Source: Bacteroidota bacterium (GTDB taxonomy: Bacteria > Bacteroidota > Bacteroidia > AKYH767-A > 2013-40CM-41-45). From it: a DNA stretch of 64,000 bases. The translations under genes were made by a program, and so were the position numbers. The DNA lies in the NCBI GenBank assembly GCA_016711505.1, contig JADJSV010000011.1, positions 14,987 to 78,986 of the forward strand, read 5' to 3'. How positions within the stretch are numbered: position 1 is the stretch's first letter; each line of letters starts with the position of its first letter. Shown in pieces: positions 1 through 8,986 of this stretch. Under the pieces are notes generated by a model, which saw only the letters and a program-made list of their open reading frames with translations, made no database searches and was not told where the DNA came from.

Positions 1-105
1 TGCACCCAGATCGTTTGTGAAGCTCGCTTCAGGGGTAACTTCTTTTTCATCAACACCTAATTTGTCGATGATGATTGCTTTAACTTTTGCTGCAATGTCT
101 GACAT
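1..105 (-). CDS. acpP: Acyl carrier protein, N-terminal part (cut by window edge)
   Basis: Carries the growing acyl chain on a phosphopantetheine arm in type II fatty acid synthesis in the cytoplasm. The visible 35 residues begin MSDIAAKVKAIIIDKLGVD and continue with EKEVTPEASFTNDLGA, the typical start of bacterial AcpP. The sequence ends just before the expected DSL motif, whose serine carries the cofactor. The ATG lies at 105-103. The gene reads out of the window to the left, so its length and neighbours (often fabF) cannot be seen. Confidence 0.93.
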   Translation of the reverse strand, partial: MSDIAAKVKAIIIDKLGVDEKEVTPEASFTNDLGA

Positions 106-339
106 GATTAATCTTTTTTGTGATTTGTTTTTATTTGTGTTGCAAAGTAAAATTTATTCAGGCTAATAACAAAATGTGCCCTTTTTAAATCCTATTCTTT
201 GCTGTTAATTGGTTCTTCTTTTCGGAGTTCACTTTATTCGTCTTCTGAAATCATATTAAAACTTTGATTTGCAGACGAATAAATAAAACTAAACAGATTA
301 TTATTCCACGAAAATACTCTTTTTTAAGTCACTTCGTGA

Positions 340-1332
340 TTATGGTAAAAACCATTGTATTAAATTATAGATCAATGCTGCCATTAATGCTGAAACCGGA
401 ATTGTTAAGACCCAGGCCCAGATCAATTCAATTGTCACTCCCCATCGCACAGCACTTACTCTTTTTGTAACCCCAACACCTATTATACATCCGGTGATCG
501 TATGCGTAGTACTTACCGGAATCTTGAAATGTTGTGTTCCAAATAATGTGATCGCTCCTGCTGTTTCTGCACTAAAACCTTCAAATGGAGTGAGTTTGGT
601 AACTTTTTGACCCATCGTCTTTACAATTTTCCACCCACCGAATAATGTCCCAAAGGCAATTACTGAATAACAGGCTAAAGGAACCCATTCAGGTAACTCC
701 TTCGTTTCTGCAATCAATCCTGTTGAAACCATGGCTGCGGCAATAATCCCCATAACTTTTTGGGCATCATTTCCACCATGTCCTAAACTGTATGCTGCTG
801 AAGAAAGTAATTGTAATCTCCTGAAAATCCGGTCAACTTTCGAGGGATTCGATCTCTGCACAATGGTAATAGTAATTACAGAAATTATATATGACATGAT
901 CATACCAATAACAGGTGCCAATACAATGAAATAGATCACAGGCATGATCTTGTCAAGTTGAACTGCATGAAACTGGCCGGCATTTGCAATTCCCGCTCCG
1001 GCAAAAGCTCCGATCAATGTATGTGATGAACTGGATGGAATTCCCCACCACCAGGTGAGAAGGTTCCAGATAATTGCTGCTATCAATCCGGCAAAAACAA
1101 CATTTAAGGTTATAAATTCCGGTTTAACAGTTTTGGCAACTGTATCAGCAACCTTCAATTCAAACATCCAGTAGGCGATGAAGTTGAACATTGCCGCCCA
1201 GATCACGGCGCTTAATGGTGATAATACCTTTGTCGAAACAACTGTAGCTATTGAATTCGCTGCATCATGAAAGCCATTGATAAAATCAAATATCAATGCC
1301 AGTACTATGATAACTATTAGAAATGTAGTCAT
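340..1332 (-). CDS. pit: Inorganic phosphate transporter, PiT family
   Basis: Inner-membrane, ion-coupled low-affinity phosphate permease of 330 residues. The N-terminal half has the PiT signature FDFINGFHDAANSIATVV at about residues 15-32, and the second half has the paired signature GHGGNDAQKVMGI near residue 185, reflecting the internal duplication of the family. Hydrophobic helices fill the protein and the length matches the short bacterial PiT form. It lies 21 bp downstream of a DUF47 gene on the same strand, the usual partner of Pit permeases, so the two are probably co-transcribed. The substrate cation is not readable from the sequence. Confidence 0.95.
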   Translation of the reverse strand: MTTFLIVIIVLALIFDFINGFHDAANSIATVVSTKVLSPLSAVIWAAMFNFIAYWMFELKVADTVAKTVKPEFITLNVVFAGLIAAIIWNLLTWWWGIPSSSSHTLIGAFAGAGIANAGQFHAVQLDKIMPVIYFIVLAPVIGMIMSYIISVITITIVQRSNPSKVDRIFRRLQLLSSAAYSLGHGGNDAQKVMGIIAAAMVSTGLIAETKELPEWVPLACYSVIAFGTLFGGWKIVKTMGQKVTKLTPFEGFSAETAGAITLFGTQHFKIPVSTTHTITGCIIGVGVTKRVSAVRWGVTIELIWAWVLTIPVSALMAALIYNLIQWFLP

Positions 1333-1353
1333 AAATCGAAAGGATAATCCTGA

Positions 1354-2001
1354 TTATGCTTGTTTAACAATTATTGATTCGATCACGTTGACAACGTCTT
1401 CGCATTTGTCTGTTGCAGTTTCGAGAGCAGAAAGAACTTCTTTGATCTTAATGATCTCAATTGCATTTTTCTCATCTTCAAACAATCGAGCTACAGCATT
1501 GTCGAAAATATCGTCTGCATGATTTTCAAGACTGTTCACTCTTACAAGCGATTCTTTTATTCTGATAATATTTTTCATGCTTCTCAAAGAACATACAGCT
1601 ATGTTGATCTCTTCTGCAGATTGGAGTATCAGCTCAGAAAGTTTGATCATCGAAGGATGAATCGGATCTACTTTGTATAATGCTATCCGTTTTGCTGATC
1701 CATGAATATAATCCACAACATCATCCATTGCCGATGCTAAATGCTGAATGTCTTCACGATCAAAAGGCGTAATGAATGTAGAACTTACTTCCTGAAAGAT
1801 GTTGTGAGTGATCTCATCCCCGACATGCTCAAGTTTTTCAATTTCGCGGATAAAAGCCGACCGCTTTTCAGCTGAAGTAGTGGTCAATGCTTCTACCAGA
1901 ACTTTTGAAATGGCCACTAAGTTTGCAGAAGCACTTTCGAATAGAGGATAAAATTTACGATCCTTCGGAACGAAATACTGTAAGATTGGATTTACTGACA
2001 T
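1354..2001 (-). CDS. DUF47 family protein (PhoU-like Pit accessory protein)
   Basis: Cytoplasmic all-helical protein of 215 residues with no signal peptide, related to PhoU. DUF47 proteins are thought to control or support the Pit phosphate permease encoded next to them. Acidic-helix features of the fold are visible, such as EIEKLEHVGDEITH around residue 50 and ENHADDIFDNAVARLFED around residue 160, which resemble the metal-binding E/DxxxD repeats of PhoU. It is the first gene of a two-gene unit with pit. I did not see a clear TAnnTTTG promoter upstream. Family assignment is firm; the regulatory role is inferred from relatives. Confidence 0.9.
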   Translation of the reverse strand: MSVNPILQYFVPKDRKFYPLFESASANLVAISKVLVEALTTTSAEKRSAFIREIEKLEHVGDEITHNIFQEVSSTFITPFDREDIQHLASAMDDVVDYIHGSAKRIALYKVDPIHPSMIKLSELILQSAEEINIAVCSLRSMKNIIRIKESLVRVNSLENHADDIFDNAVARLFEDEKNAIEIIKIKEVLSALETATDKCEDVVNVIESIIVKQA

Positions 2002-2151
2002 AGAGTTGGTTCTTAGCTTATTAAACTAATGTTTTTAAAGTTCAATTGTGGGAATAAAAGCTTCCCTGCAGGTATTTTAATGGTCGGTAAAGTAATAAAA
2101 ATAAAAGCGGAGATTTTTTAGAAATAAAAAATATTCTTACACACAGATGTG

Positions 2152-2159
2152 TACTTTTG
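2152..2159 (+). promoter_or_regulatory. Bacteroidota -7 box (TACTTTTG) of purN
   Basis: TACTTTTG matches the TAnnTTTG -7 element and ends 7 bp before the purN ATG at 2167. Transcription should start only a few bases before that codon, so the mRNA would be leaderless or nearly so. The match also argues against the in-frame GTG at 2149 as the start, because it would lie inside the promoter. A convincing -33 TTG is not obvious. Confidence 0.6.
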
Positions 2160-2166
2160 TTCCTAT

Positions 2167-2736
2167 ATGAAACGTCTTGCCATTTTTGCGTCCGGTTCAG
2201 GTACAAATGCCGAAAACATAGCCTTACATTTTTTTGATCATAAACTGGCAGAAGTTTCTCTCATAGTTACCAATAATGCCAATGCCGGTGTGATCGAACG
2301 TGCAAAAAAATTCTCGATCCCGGTTTTGATTGTTTCCAAAAAAGAGTTTTCTGATTCATCGTTCATAGAGATTTTGAAGGACTGGCATATCGATATGATC
2401 ATCCTGGCGGGATTTCTCTTGCTGGTTCCGACCACATTAATAGATGCTTTCAAGGGGAAAATTATCAATATCCATCCGGCCTTACTTCCTTTATTTGGTG
2501 GAAAGGGCTTTTATGGAGCAAATGTTCATCAGAAAGTAATCGAAACAAAAAGTCTGATTTCGGGTATTACAATTCATCACGTGAATGAGTTTTTCGATGA
2601 TGGCGAGATCATTTTCCAGGCCGCTTGTCATATCGACGCAGCAGATACTCCGGATACATTAGCCGGGAAAATTCATCACCTTGAGAAAATGTACTTTCCC
2701 GTGGTCATTGAAAAAATTGTTCAACAGCTTCCCTGA
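2167..2736 (+). CDS. purN: Phosphoribosylglycinamide formyltransferase
   Basis: Cytoplasmic enzyme transferring a formyl group from 10-formyltetrahydrofolate to GAR in the third step of purine synthesis; 189 residues. The N-terminus MKRLAIFASGSGTNAENI holds the nucleotide-binding SGSGTN loop. The folate site INIHPALLPLFGGKGFYG contains the catalytic N-x-H pair, and the later segment SGITIHHVNEFFDDGEII supplies the conserved His and Asp. I chose ATG 2167 over GTG 2149 because a promoter box overlaps the longer version. The next gene, a histidine kinase, starts 2 bp after the stop, so the two are probably co-transcribed although functionally unrelated. Confidence 0.95.
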   Translation: MKRLAIFASGSGTNAENIALHFFDHKLAEVSLIVTNNANAGVIERAKKFSIPVLIVSKKEFSDSSFIEILKDWHIDMIILAGFLLLVPTTLIDAFKGKIINIHPALLPLFGGKGFYGANVHQKVIETKSLISGITIHHVNEFFDDGEIIFQAACHIDAADTPDTLAGKIHHLEKMYFPVVIEKIVQQLP

Positions 2737-2738
2737 TA

Positions 2739-5700
2739 ATGATAAAAAGATTGACCGCATTTAATCCGGTTAAATTTTCCCTCATACTTCTTTTCACTGC
2801 ATTTGTAATTGCGGGCGGAGCCGAATATATTCAATATAAAACAGTCTATTCCGGACAAGCTCTGATTTCAAATGCCGAAAAGAAACTGATCGGACTTGAA
2901 AAGGAGATGAAGGCTTCTTTGAAAAAAATAAAGTCATTTGAAAAAGAAGATGAATTCCATAATTACTTTTTTCATAGCGGTTTCGAAAATATCGGCTTTA
3001 GCTTTTATGTTATTCAGAATGGAAAAATAATCTATTGGTCCGATAACGAACCTGTCGTAACTCCGGAAGATTTTAATTCCAATGAACAAGGAAAATTGTT
3101 GTCTTTGCCAAACGGAGATTTTCTTTTTTATTCTGAAACGTCAGCAGATAAAAAATTTGTCGGACTGATCATTCTGCGTCATAATTACGATTATGAAAAT
3201 AAATATTTAGTAAACGGATTCAATCAATCACTGGGATTATCTGCTTCTTTTGTAAACGACAAAGACGGAAAATTTCAATTTCATTTGCCTGACGGGAAAG
3301 TTGGTTACAATCTTCACTTTGAAAATATTTCTGATACTGAAAATGGTGTTGCTAAATATCTTTATTTTCTTTCAGTAATTCTTTGTCTGATCGCTTTACA
3401 TATTTTATTCAGAAACTATTTCCGAAGTTCCGTTCTTGCCGGAAGCGTTTTTGTATTAGTAGTTCTTTTACTCAGAACTCTGATGATCGCTTATAAAATT
3501 CCCGGAGAATTTTATAAGCTTCAGATCTTTAGTCCGCAGTATTATGCCTCTTCCTTTTATTTTAATTCTCTCGGCGACCTGCTCATAAACGCTTCAATTT
3601 TTTTACTGATAGCGGTAAACTTATATCAATTCAGTAAAAAGATAAGAAGCACTTTAGGAAATATTTTTCTCGCATTGATCTTAGTATGCGCTCTTGCCGG
3701 AGGTTTTCACTCTCTTATCACCGGTCTGATCATAAATTCTCAGATCTCATTCGATGTGAATACTCCTTTAGAGATGAGCGAATTCAGCTTGTGGGCCTTT
3801 GCTGCAATTTCGATTCTGCTGATCACTTTTTTGTTTTTTATTGCAACTGTACTGCGGTTATTTTCCGGATATAAAATTTCTACCGGACATGCATGGGTTG
3901 CAATTGCATTTTGTGCTTTGTATTCTTCGGTTTTATTAAATGAATTAAATTGTTTCAAAGAACGGGAAAGCAGAAAACTTCTTGCACAGAAAATTGGTGT
4001 CAGACAGGATCATGTTGCCGAATATTTATTTGATGAAGCCGGAAAAAAAATTGAATCAGACACTCTTCTCCCCCGATTAATTCAGCAGAAGGAAAACATT
4101 ACCGCATACATCACTCAGAAATATCTTAACGGATATCTTTCCAGATTTGAAAGCAACATCTACGCATTTCCGGCTAATGATACAAATTATGTTATCGATG
4201 GACGAACGCTTGCTAATTTTCAACAACAGGCAGATAATGGAAAACCAACTTTTGGGAGAAATCTTGTTTACCTTAACAATGACAATGGGAGATCATCTTA
4301 TCTTGCATTTATACCGATAGAGAGTAAGCAGCAGTCAGTATACACTATTGTAATTTTAATGAATGCACGATTCCTTCAAACTGAAGAAGGTTTCCCGGAA
4401 TTATTCATGAGTGGACAATCGCAGGAAAATATTTTTCCGAAAGAATATTCTTTTGCACGTTACAGCGATCTTTCTCTGATCTATGAATATGGAAGTTTTA
4501 CCTATTCTCTTACCGATAAAGATTTCCGCAAGTCGCTCGATGAATTTACATTCATCGATCTGAATGGATACAACCATCTTGTTTACAGGATGAATGCCAA
4601 CTCGGCCATTGTTGTAAGCCGACCGATAGAGAACATTTTTACATTGGTGACTCTGTTTTCATGGATGTTTGCTTTCTCAGGAATTACTGCCTTTCTCATC
4701 TATATTTTGTCGATTGTACTTTCACCAAGTAGTTATTTTACCTGGAACCTCATGCGGAGGATTCAGGTGTCAGTTGTAGCTGTTGTTGTGTTAAGTTTTA
4801 TTCTTGTCGGAGCCGGAACAGTAATTTACATCGATAAAAAATATCAGGACGATGAACGAAAGAGCATTTCAGATCAGGTAAATGCGCTATGGTTTATGAT
4901 CAGTGAAGATGCTTCGGCTTATCTGAACGGACAAAATTATCCGGAATTATTCGGTGTACTTGATCGCATTGTGGGGAATACCAATATAGATTTCAATTTG
5001 TTCGATGCCGATGGTGGTCTTTTATATTCGTCACAACCGAAGATCTACAAGCAGAATATCGTTAGTCAGCGAATGAATCCTGAAGCATTATATGAGATCA
5101 GAAAAAATCAGTTAACGCAATTTATCAATCCTGAGAATGCCGGACAATTGAAATACATTTCTGCTTATGCACCGATCACAGACAGAAATGGTGCTGTGAA
5201 AGCATATCTGAGTTTACCATATTTTGAAAAACAAAATGAATTGAATAAAGAAGTCTCGGGATTTCTTTCGGCCTTATTAAATATTTATGTGTTTCTACTT
5301 GCGATTGCTGTATTTGTAACTGTTGTGATTTCTTCGAGGATCACAAAACCACTTTTACTTATTCAGGAAAAAATGTCAGGCGTTCGCTTAGGATCAATCA
5401 ACGAGAAGATTGCTTATCAGAAGAATGATGAGATCGGACAATTGGTTCATGAGTATAACCGGATGCTTGAAGAACTGGCATCCAGTGCCGATAAACTGGC
5501 GCAGAGTGAAAGAGAATCTGCCTGGCGCGAAATGGCCAAACAGGTTGCGCATGAGATCAAGAATCCATTGACTCCAATGAAACTTTCAGTGCAGCATTTG
5601 CAAAGAAATCTTCAGCATAAAGATGATAAGGATCGCGAATTTGTAAACCGGATCTCTGAAACGTTGATCCAGCAGATCGATACTTTGTCAGCAATTGCAA

Positions 5701-6176
5701 CTTCGTTTTCTGATTTTGCAAAGATGCCACAGGCAAAACCTGAGAAGCTCGACCTGCTTCAGATCATCACTCCGATCGCTGACCTTTACCGCGAAATCCC
5801 GAATCTTGAAATAAAATTGTCAGGTAATAATGAAGCACATTTTGTTCACGCAGATAAAGATCACCTGAATAGAATTTTCTCAAATGTTCTGAAGAATGCG
5901 CTTCAGGCAATTCCTGATGAACGAAAAGGGAAAATTACAATTGATATAAAAAATACTATAAATGATATTCGAATAGAGATTTCTGACAATGGTATTGGCA
6001 TTCCTGACGATAAAAAAGACAAGATCTTTATCCCAAATTTCACAACAAAATCCAGTGGGACAGGATTAGGATTGGCCATGGTGAAGAATCTGGTGGAGCA
6101 ATCTGGTGGGAAAGTCTGGTTTACAACAGAGGTCAATTCAGGAACTACATTCTATATTGATCTGCCTAAGGCCTGA
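2739..6176 (+). CDS. Membrane sensor histidine kinase, NtrY-like
   Basis: Sensor kinase of 1145 residues. A first transmembrane helix (about 12-28) is followed by an extracytoplasmic segment, a run of several helices (about 200-425), a long periplasmic region, then helices near 640, 675 and 850. A HAMP linker follows at about 870-925 (ITKPLLLIQEKMSG). The HisKA box AHEIKNPLTPM contains the phosphorylated His938. The ATPase domain has the N box NALQAIPDE, the G1 box DNGIGIPDDKKDKIF and the G2 box GTGLGLAMVKNLVEQSGG. The KNPLTPM form of the H box is typical of NtrY-like kinases. No response regulator gene lies nearby, so partner and signal are unknown. Confidence 0.9.
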   Translation: MIKRLTAFNPVKFSLILLFTAFVIAGGAEYIQYKTVYSGQALISNAEKKLIGLEKEMKASLKKIKSFEKEDEFHNYFFHSGFENIGFSFYVIQNGKIIYWSDNEPVVTPEDFNSNEQGKLLSLPNGDFLFYSETSADKKFVGLIILRHNYDYENKYLVNGFNQSLGLSASFVNDKDGKFQFHLPDGKVGYNLHFENISDTENGVAKYLYFLSVILCLIALHILFRNYFRSSVLAGSVFVLVVLLLRTLMIAYKIPGEFYKLQIFSPQYYASSFYFNSLGDLLINASIFLLIAVNLYQFSKKIRSTLGNIFLALILVCALAGGFHSLITGLIINSQISFDVNTPLEMSEFSLWAFAAISILLITFLFFIATVLRLFSGYKISTGHAWVAIAFCALYSSVLLNELNCFKERESRKLLAQKIGVRQDHVAEYLFDEAGKKIESDTLLPRLIQQKENITAYITQKYLNGYLSRFESNIYAFPANDTNYVIDGRTLANFQQQADNGKPTFGRNLVYLNNDNGRSSYLAFIPIESKQQSVYTIVILMNARFLQTEEGFPELFMSGQSQENIFPKEYSFARYSDLSLIYEYGSFTYSLTDKDFRKSLDEFTFIDLNGYNHLVYRMNANSAIVVSRPIENIFTLVTLFSWMFAFSGITAFLIYILSIVLSPSSYFTWNLMRRIQVSVVAVVVLSFILVGAGTVIYIDKKYQDDERKSISDQVNALWFMISEDASAYLNGQNYPELFGVLDRIVGNTNIDFNLFDADGGLLYSSQPKIYKQNIVSQRMNPEALYEIRKNQLTQFINPENAGQLKYISAYAPITDRNGAVKAYLSLPYFEKQNELNKEVSGFLSALLNIYVFLLAIAVFVTVVISSRITKPLLLIQEKMSGVRLGSINEKIAYQKNDEIGQLVHEYNRMLEELASSADKLAQSERESAWREMAKQVAHEIKNPLTPMKLSVQHLQRNLQHKDDKDREFVNRISETLIQQIDTLSAIATSFSDFAKMPQAKPEKLDLLQIITPIADLYREIPNLEIKLSGNNEAHFVHADKDHLNRIFSNVLKNALQAIPDERKGKITIDIKNTINDIRIEISDNGIGIPDDKKDKIFIPNFTTKSSGTGLGLAMVKNLVEQSGGKVWFTTEVNSGTTFYIDLPKA

Positions 6177-6671
6177 GGAAAAAATGTGGCTAAAGCCACT
6201 TTGTGTTCCTTATTCTTCTTCCGTCAGCTAAAGCAGACGGCAATAAAGCTGATACTTTCCTTAATTGAATTAGCCAAGACTAATGAGATTAAAATTGACA
6301 CCTTCCTTTATTGAATATGCTATAGTTGACGGCAATAAAGTTGACAATTTCTATTATTGATTCGCATAGCGCCACATTTTATTGCCATCAGCATTAGATG
6401 AAATTATTTATTGCCGGCAGCTTTAGCTGAACATCTTTATTGGCGTCAGCTTTAGCTGACGGATAGAAAAAGAAGTAGTTTCCTGGCTTTAGCCACATCA
6501 ATCTAGCTGAAAAAAAGATGTTTATCTTTCTTCAATTTTTAAACTAAACAAGAAATACAAGCCTGAACATATTGGATAAATAACATTACTATCTTTGTCC
6601 CAAACCTTTCGAATCTCGAATCTCAGATCTCGATTTATAAATTCAACCCTTCGAATAACCCCGACAAAAAA
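6177..6671. repeat. Intergenic block of degenerate AGCTTTAGCT palindromes
   Basis: This 495-bp gap has no gene. It contains repeated, diverged copies of short palindromes such as GTGGCTAAAGCCAC (near 6185), GTCAGCTAAAGCAGACGG (near 6223) and GTCAGCTTTAGCTGACGG (near 6445), separated by AT-rich tails often reading CAATAAAGCTGA or TTTATTG. The layout (palindrome head plus short tail, several copies in both orientations) resembles a decayed REP-like array. The last about 80 bp hold the promoter of the next gene. Confidence 0.7.
6590..6597 (+). promoter_or_regulatory. Bacteroidota -7 box (TATCTTTG)
   Basis: TATCTTTG fits TAnnTTTG and lies 74 bp upstream of the ATG of the B12-binding protein. A TTG at 6572-6574 lies 15 bp upstream, closer than the usual 19-20 bp, so the -33 element is uncertain. 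Confidence 0.5.
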
Positions 6672-7088
6672 ATGAATCGTCCGATACGCGTATTAATTGC
6701 AAAAGTCGGTCTCGACGGACACGATCGTGGCGCAAAAGTCATTGCATCTTTTCTCCGTGATGCCGGAATGGAAGTGATCTACACCGGCCTCCGCCAGACT
6801 CCCGAAATGGTTGTCAATGCTGCACTACAGGAAGATGTGGATGTGATAGGTGTTAGTATTTTATCCGGCGCACACATGACTGTATTCCCAAAGATCATTA
6901 CACTGATGAATGAGAAAAAGCTTGACAATGTTCTATTGACCGGCGGCGGAATCATTCCGACAGATGATATGAATAAACTGATGGCTCTCGGCTGCGGAAA
7001 GTTATTCGCTCCCGGAACTGATACGAAGGAAATTATTAGGTATATAAAGAATGAAGTTGAATTGAAACGGGGGAATATTAATATTTGA
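6672..7088 (+). CDS. Cobalamin-binding subunit, methylmalonyl-CoA mutase C-terminal type
   Basis: Stand-alone B12-binding (Rossmann-like) protein of 138 residues, equal to the C-terminal domain of methylmalonyl-CoA mutase. The DxHxxG motif is present as DGHDRG (residues 15-20), with His17 expected as the lower cobalt ligand. SILSGAH and LTGGGIIP fit the two further nucleotide-loop-binding segments. Such small proteins pair with a separately encoded mutase large subunit in acyl-CoA carbon-skeleton rearrangements; that subunit is not in the window. The crotonase gene 126 bp downstream on the same strand fits a role in acyl-CoA metabolism, but a strong hairpin separates them. Confidence 0.88.
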   Translation: MNRPIRVLIAKVGLDGHDRGAKVIASFLRDAGMEVIYTGLRQTPEMVVNAALQEDVDVIGVSILSGAHMTVFPKIITLMNEKKLDNVLLTGGGIIPTDDMNKLMALGCGKLFAPGTDTKEIIRYIKNEVELKRGNINI

Positions 7089-7103
7089 CTATAGACTTAC
7101 CCA

Positions 7104-7169
7104 TAAATTCAGTTTGAGTTTGAAGTGTGAAACGACCACACTCCACACTTCAAACTCAAACTGAATTTA
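7104..7169. terminator. Perfect 26-bp inverted repeat (hairpin)
   Basis: Arms 7104-7129 and 7144-7169 are perfectly complementary around a 14-nt loop. The arm contains CAGTTTGAGTTTGAAGTGTG. It lies 16 bp after the stop of the B12-binding protein. There is no U-tract, so termination is plausible but not certain; it could equally protect the transcript end. A diverged copy lies at 8357-8410. Confidence 0.65.
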
Positions 7170-7214
7170 AGAGTAGTTTCAAGAAAAAAAGCACCAATAA
7201 TCCATTTACAAACA

Positions 7215-7985
7215 ATGTACACAAACATCCTCACAGAAACCCAATCAAATACTTGTATCATCACAGTAAATCGTCCCGATAAACTGAATGCCCTCAATCA
7301 TGAGACCATTCAGGAAATTGGAAAGGCTGTTGCTGCTGCAGAAAAAGACAACGATGTTTATGGAATTATCATCACCGGTAGTGGAGCAAAAGCATTTGTT
7401 GCAGGTGCTGATATTTCAGAGTTTTCAAAATATACTGTTGAAGAAGGAAAAAAATTAAGCGCCGACGGGCAAAAAGTTTTTAAGTCGATTGAACTATGCA
7501 GTAAACCTGTGATCGCTGCAGTGAATGGTTTTGCATTGGGCGGAGGTTGCGAACTTGCAATGAGTTGTCATATGCGCATTGCATCCGACAATGCAAAATT
7601 CGGTCAGCCGGAAGTGAAACTTGGATTGATTCCAGGATATGCCGGAACACAACGACTTGTGCAATTGATCGGTAAAGGAAAAGCGATGGAGTTATTGATG
7701 ACAGCCGATATGATCGGTGCCGGAGAAGCACATACTCTGGGACTTGTCAATTATGTAACTGCTCCTGCAGAATTAATGTCAAAGACATTCGAGATCCTCA
7801 ATAAGATCTATGCTAACGGTCCCCGTGCGGTTGCAGGAATTATTAATTGCGTTGATGCTTTTTTCCAGGACGGTGTTGATGGTTCAGCTTTTGAAATTGA
7901 AGAGTTTGGAAATTGTTTTGGAACTGATGGATTTGTTGAAGGGGTTGATGCATTCTTAAATAAAAGAAAAGCGAATTTTCGGTAG
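7215..7985 (+). CDS. Enoyl-CoA hydratase/isomerase (crotonase) family protein
   Basis: Crotonase-fold protein of 256 residues that most likely hydrates 2-enoyl-CoA in fatty acid or short-chain acyl-CoA breakdown. The oxyanion-hole segments KAFVAGADISEF (residues 59-70) and NGFALGGGCELAM (104-116) are intact. Both catalytic glutamates of true hydratases are present, Glu113 in GGGCELA and Glu133 in GQPEVKLG, which favours hydratase over isomerase activity. Length matches the family. It has its own intergenic leader after a 26-bp hairpin. The exact substrate chain length cannot be told from the sequence. Confidence 0.9.
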   Translation: MYTNILTETQSNTCIITVNRPDKLNALNHETIQEIGKAVAAAEKDNDVYGIIITGSGAKAFVAGADISEFSKYTVEEGKKLSADGQKVFKSIELCSKPVIAAVNGFALGGGCELAMSCHMRIASDNAKFGQPEVKLGLIPGYAGTQRLVQLIGKGKAMELLMTADMIGAGEAHTLGLVNYVTAPAELMSKTFEILNKIYANGPRAVAGIINCVDAFFQDGVDGSAFEIEEFGNCFGTDGFVEGVDAFLNKRKANFR

Positions 7986-8017
7986 AGTGTCACGGAAAAA
8001 ATCAAGAGTTATTTTTC

Positions 8018-8310
8018 TCCCGCTGATTGCGCAGATAAATACGCAGATAAAATCGCAGATTTTGTGTTCCTTAAATTCGCTAGTATTGAATTGATCTAAC
8101 TCTAAAATCAAAAGACAGACAATAAAGTAATGATAAATTTCGAGCAGCATAAATTTTGATGAAGCCCGATCTGCGTATTTATCTGCGCCTTCATCTGCAA
8201 AATCTGCGGGAGAAAACACACAGCTATTTATTCACATAGCATTAATGGTTCTGATCTCGAAGAGATCTCCGCGGATTTTCTGCGTGCTCTGCGCAACTCT
8301 GCGGGAAATA
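8018..8310. repeat. CGCAGA-type inverted-repeat elements
   Basis: The 428-bp gap between the crotonase and Nudix genes has no gene. From 8018 to 8216 is a roughly 200-bp element whose ends are inverted copies: the left arm has CGCAGAT words near 8037, 8049 and 8061, the right arm has ATCTGCG words, and the outer ends are TTTTCTCCCGC and GCGGGAGAAAA. It is followed to about 8310 by a shortened copy of the element described at 20492-20679: the flank GCGGGAGAAAACACACAG and the right arm are kept and the middle is missing. Confidence 0.75.
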
Positions 8311-8356
8311 ATCATTACTGATACAAACCCGCACTGTAATTTGATTAAAAGCTCTG

Positions 8357-8410
8357 CAGTTTGAGTGTGTAGTATGAAAAGCTCACACCCCACACTACAA
8401 ACTCAAACTG
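8357..8410. terminator. Imperfect inverted repeat related to 7104-7169
   Basis: CAGTTTGAGT at 8357 pairs with ACTCAAACTG ending at 8410, with mostly complementary bases between. The arm is similar to the hairpin at 7104-7169. It lies just past the stop of the Nudix gene, which reads leftward, so it may end that transcript. No clear T-tract. Confidence 0.5.
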
Positions 8411-8413
8411 AAT

Positions 8414-8941
8414 TTAGGAGTTTACCCAAACAGCACCCAGAATCGTCTTCACATCTTCAAACCTATCTAGGTCCATTAACTCATCGGCTGTGAATTCAAC
8501 GATCTCAATATCTTCATCACCAACTCCACCGCCTTTGGAAATTTTCTGATCAACATCAACATAGAACAAATGCATTTTTTCAGTACTCGCTCCGGGAGAA
8601 GAATAGAAACTATATAAGAATCGTACATCGTCTTTGTTTACTGAATATCCAAGCTCTTCAGCGATCTCACGGATGATACAATCTTCCAGCGAAGAGTCTT
8701 CTTTGTCGACCATTCCTGCTACCAGTTCGATAAGATCTTTCTTTGCACCAAGACGATATTGTTTTACAAAAAGGTATTTGTCGGTTTCTTTATTGAACAC
8801 TACTGCGCAAACAGAATCACCACGTTCAAGGCATTCATAGATCTCTTCCGACTGATCGTTACTGTTCTTAATGGTGTATTTATTTACTTTAAGAAACTTG
8901 CCATCATATGCAACTTCTTCAGCAGTGATTTTCTTAGACAT
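8414..8941 (-). CDS. Nudix hydrolase, ADP-ribose pyrophosphatase-like
   Basis: Cytoplasmic hydrolase of nucleoside diphosphates linked to another moiety; 175 residues. The Nudix box runs from Gly in AGMVDKED to REIAEELGY, giving the catalytic REIAEE helix. The spacing between its Gly and Arg is one residue longer than the strict consensus, a variation common in ADP-sugar pyrophosphatases. The upstream strands (YECLERGDSVCAVVF, YLFVKQYRLG) match that subgroup. I use ATG 8941: an in-frame TTG at 8962 would give seven extra residues but sits inside the promoter box at 8960-8967. It is divergent from acylphosphatase with 45 bp between the starts. Confidence 0.85.
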   Translation of the reverse strand: MSKKITAEEVAYDGKFLKVNKYTIKNSNDQSEEIYECLERGDSVCAVVFNKETDKYLFVKQYRLGAKKDLIELVAGMVDKEDSSLEDCIIREIAEELGYSVNKDDVRFLYSFYSSPGASTEKMHLFYVDVDQKISKGGGVGDEDIEIVEFTADELMDLDRFEDVKTILGAVWVNS

Positions 8942-8959
8942 AAGTTTTATATATTTCGA

Positions 8960-8967
8960 CAAAAGTA
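8960..8967 (-). promoter_or_regulatory. Bacteroidota -7 box (TACTTTTG) of the Nudix gene
   Basis: On the minus strand 8967-8960 reads TACTTTTG, a TAnnTTTG match 18 bp upstream of the Nudix ATG. It lies in the 45-bp gap shared with the divergent acylphosphatase gene. The last two bases plus the next form the TTG that would otherwise be taken as a start codon. Confidence 0.6.
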
Positions 8968-8986
8968 CAACTCAATTTTGTTAAAG

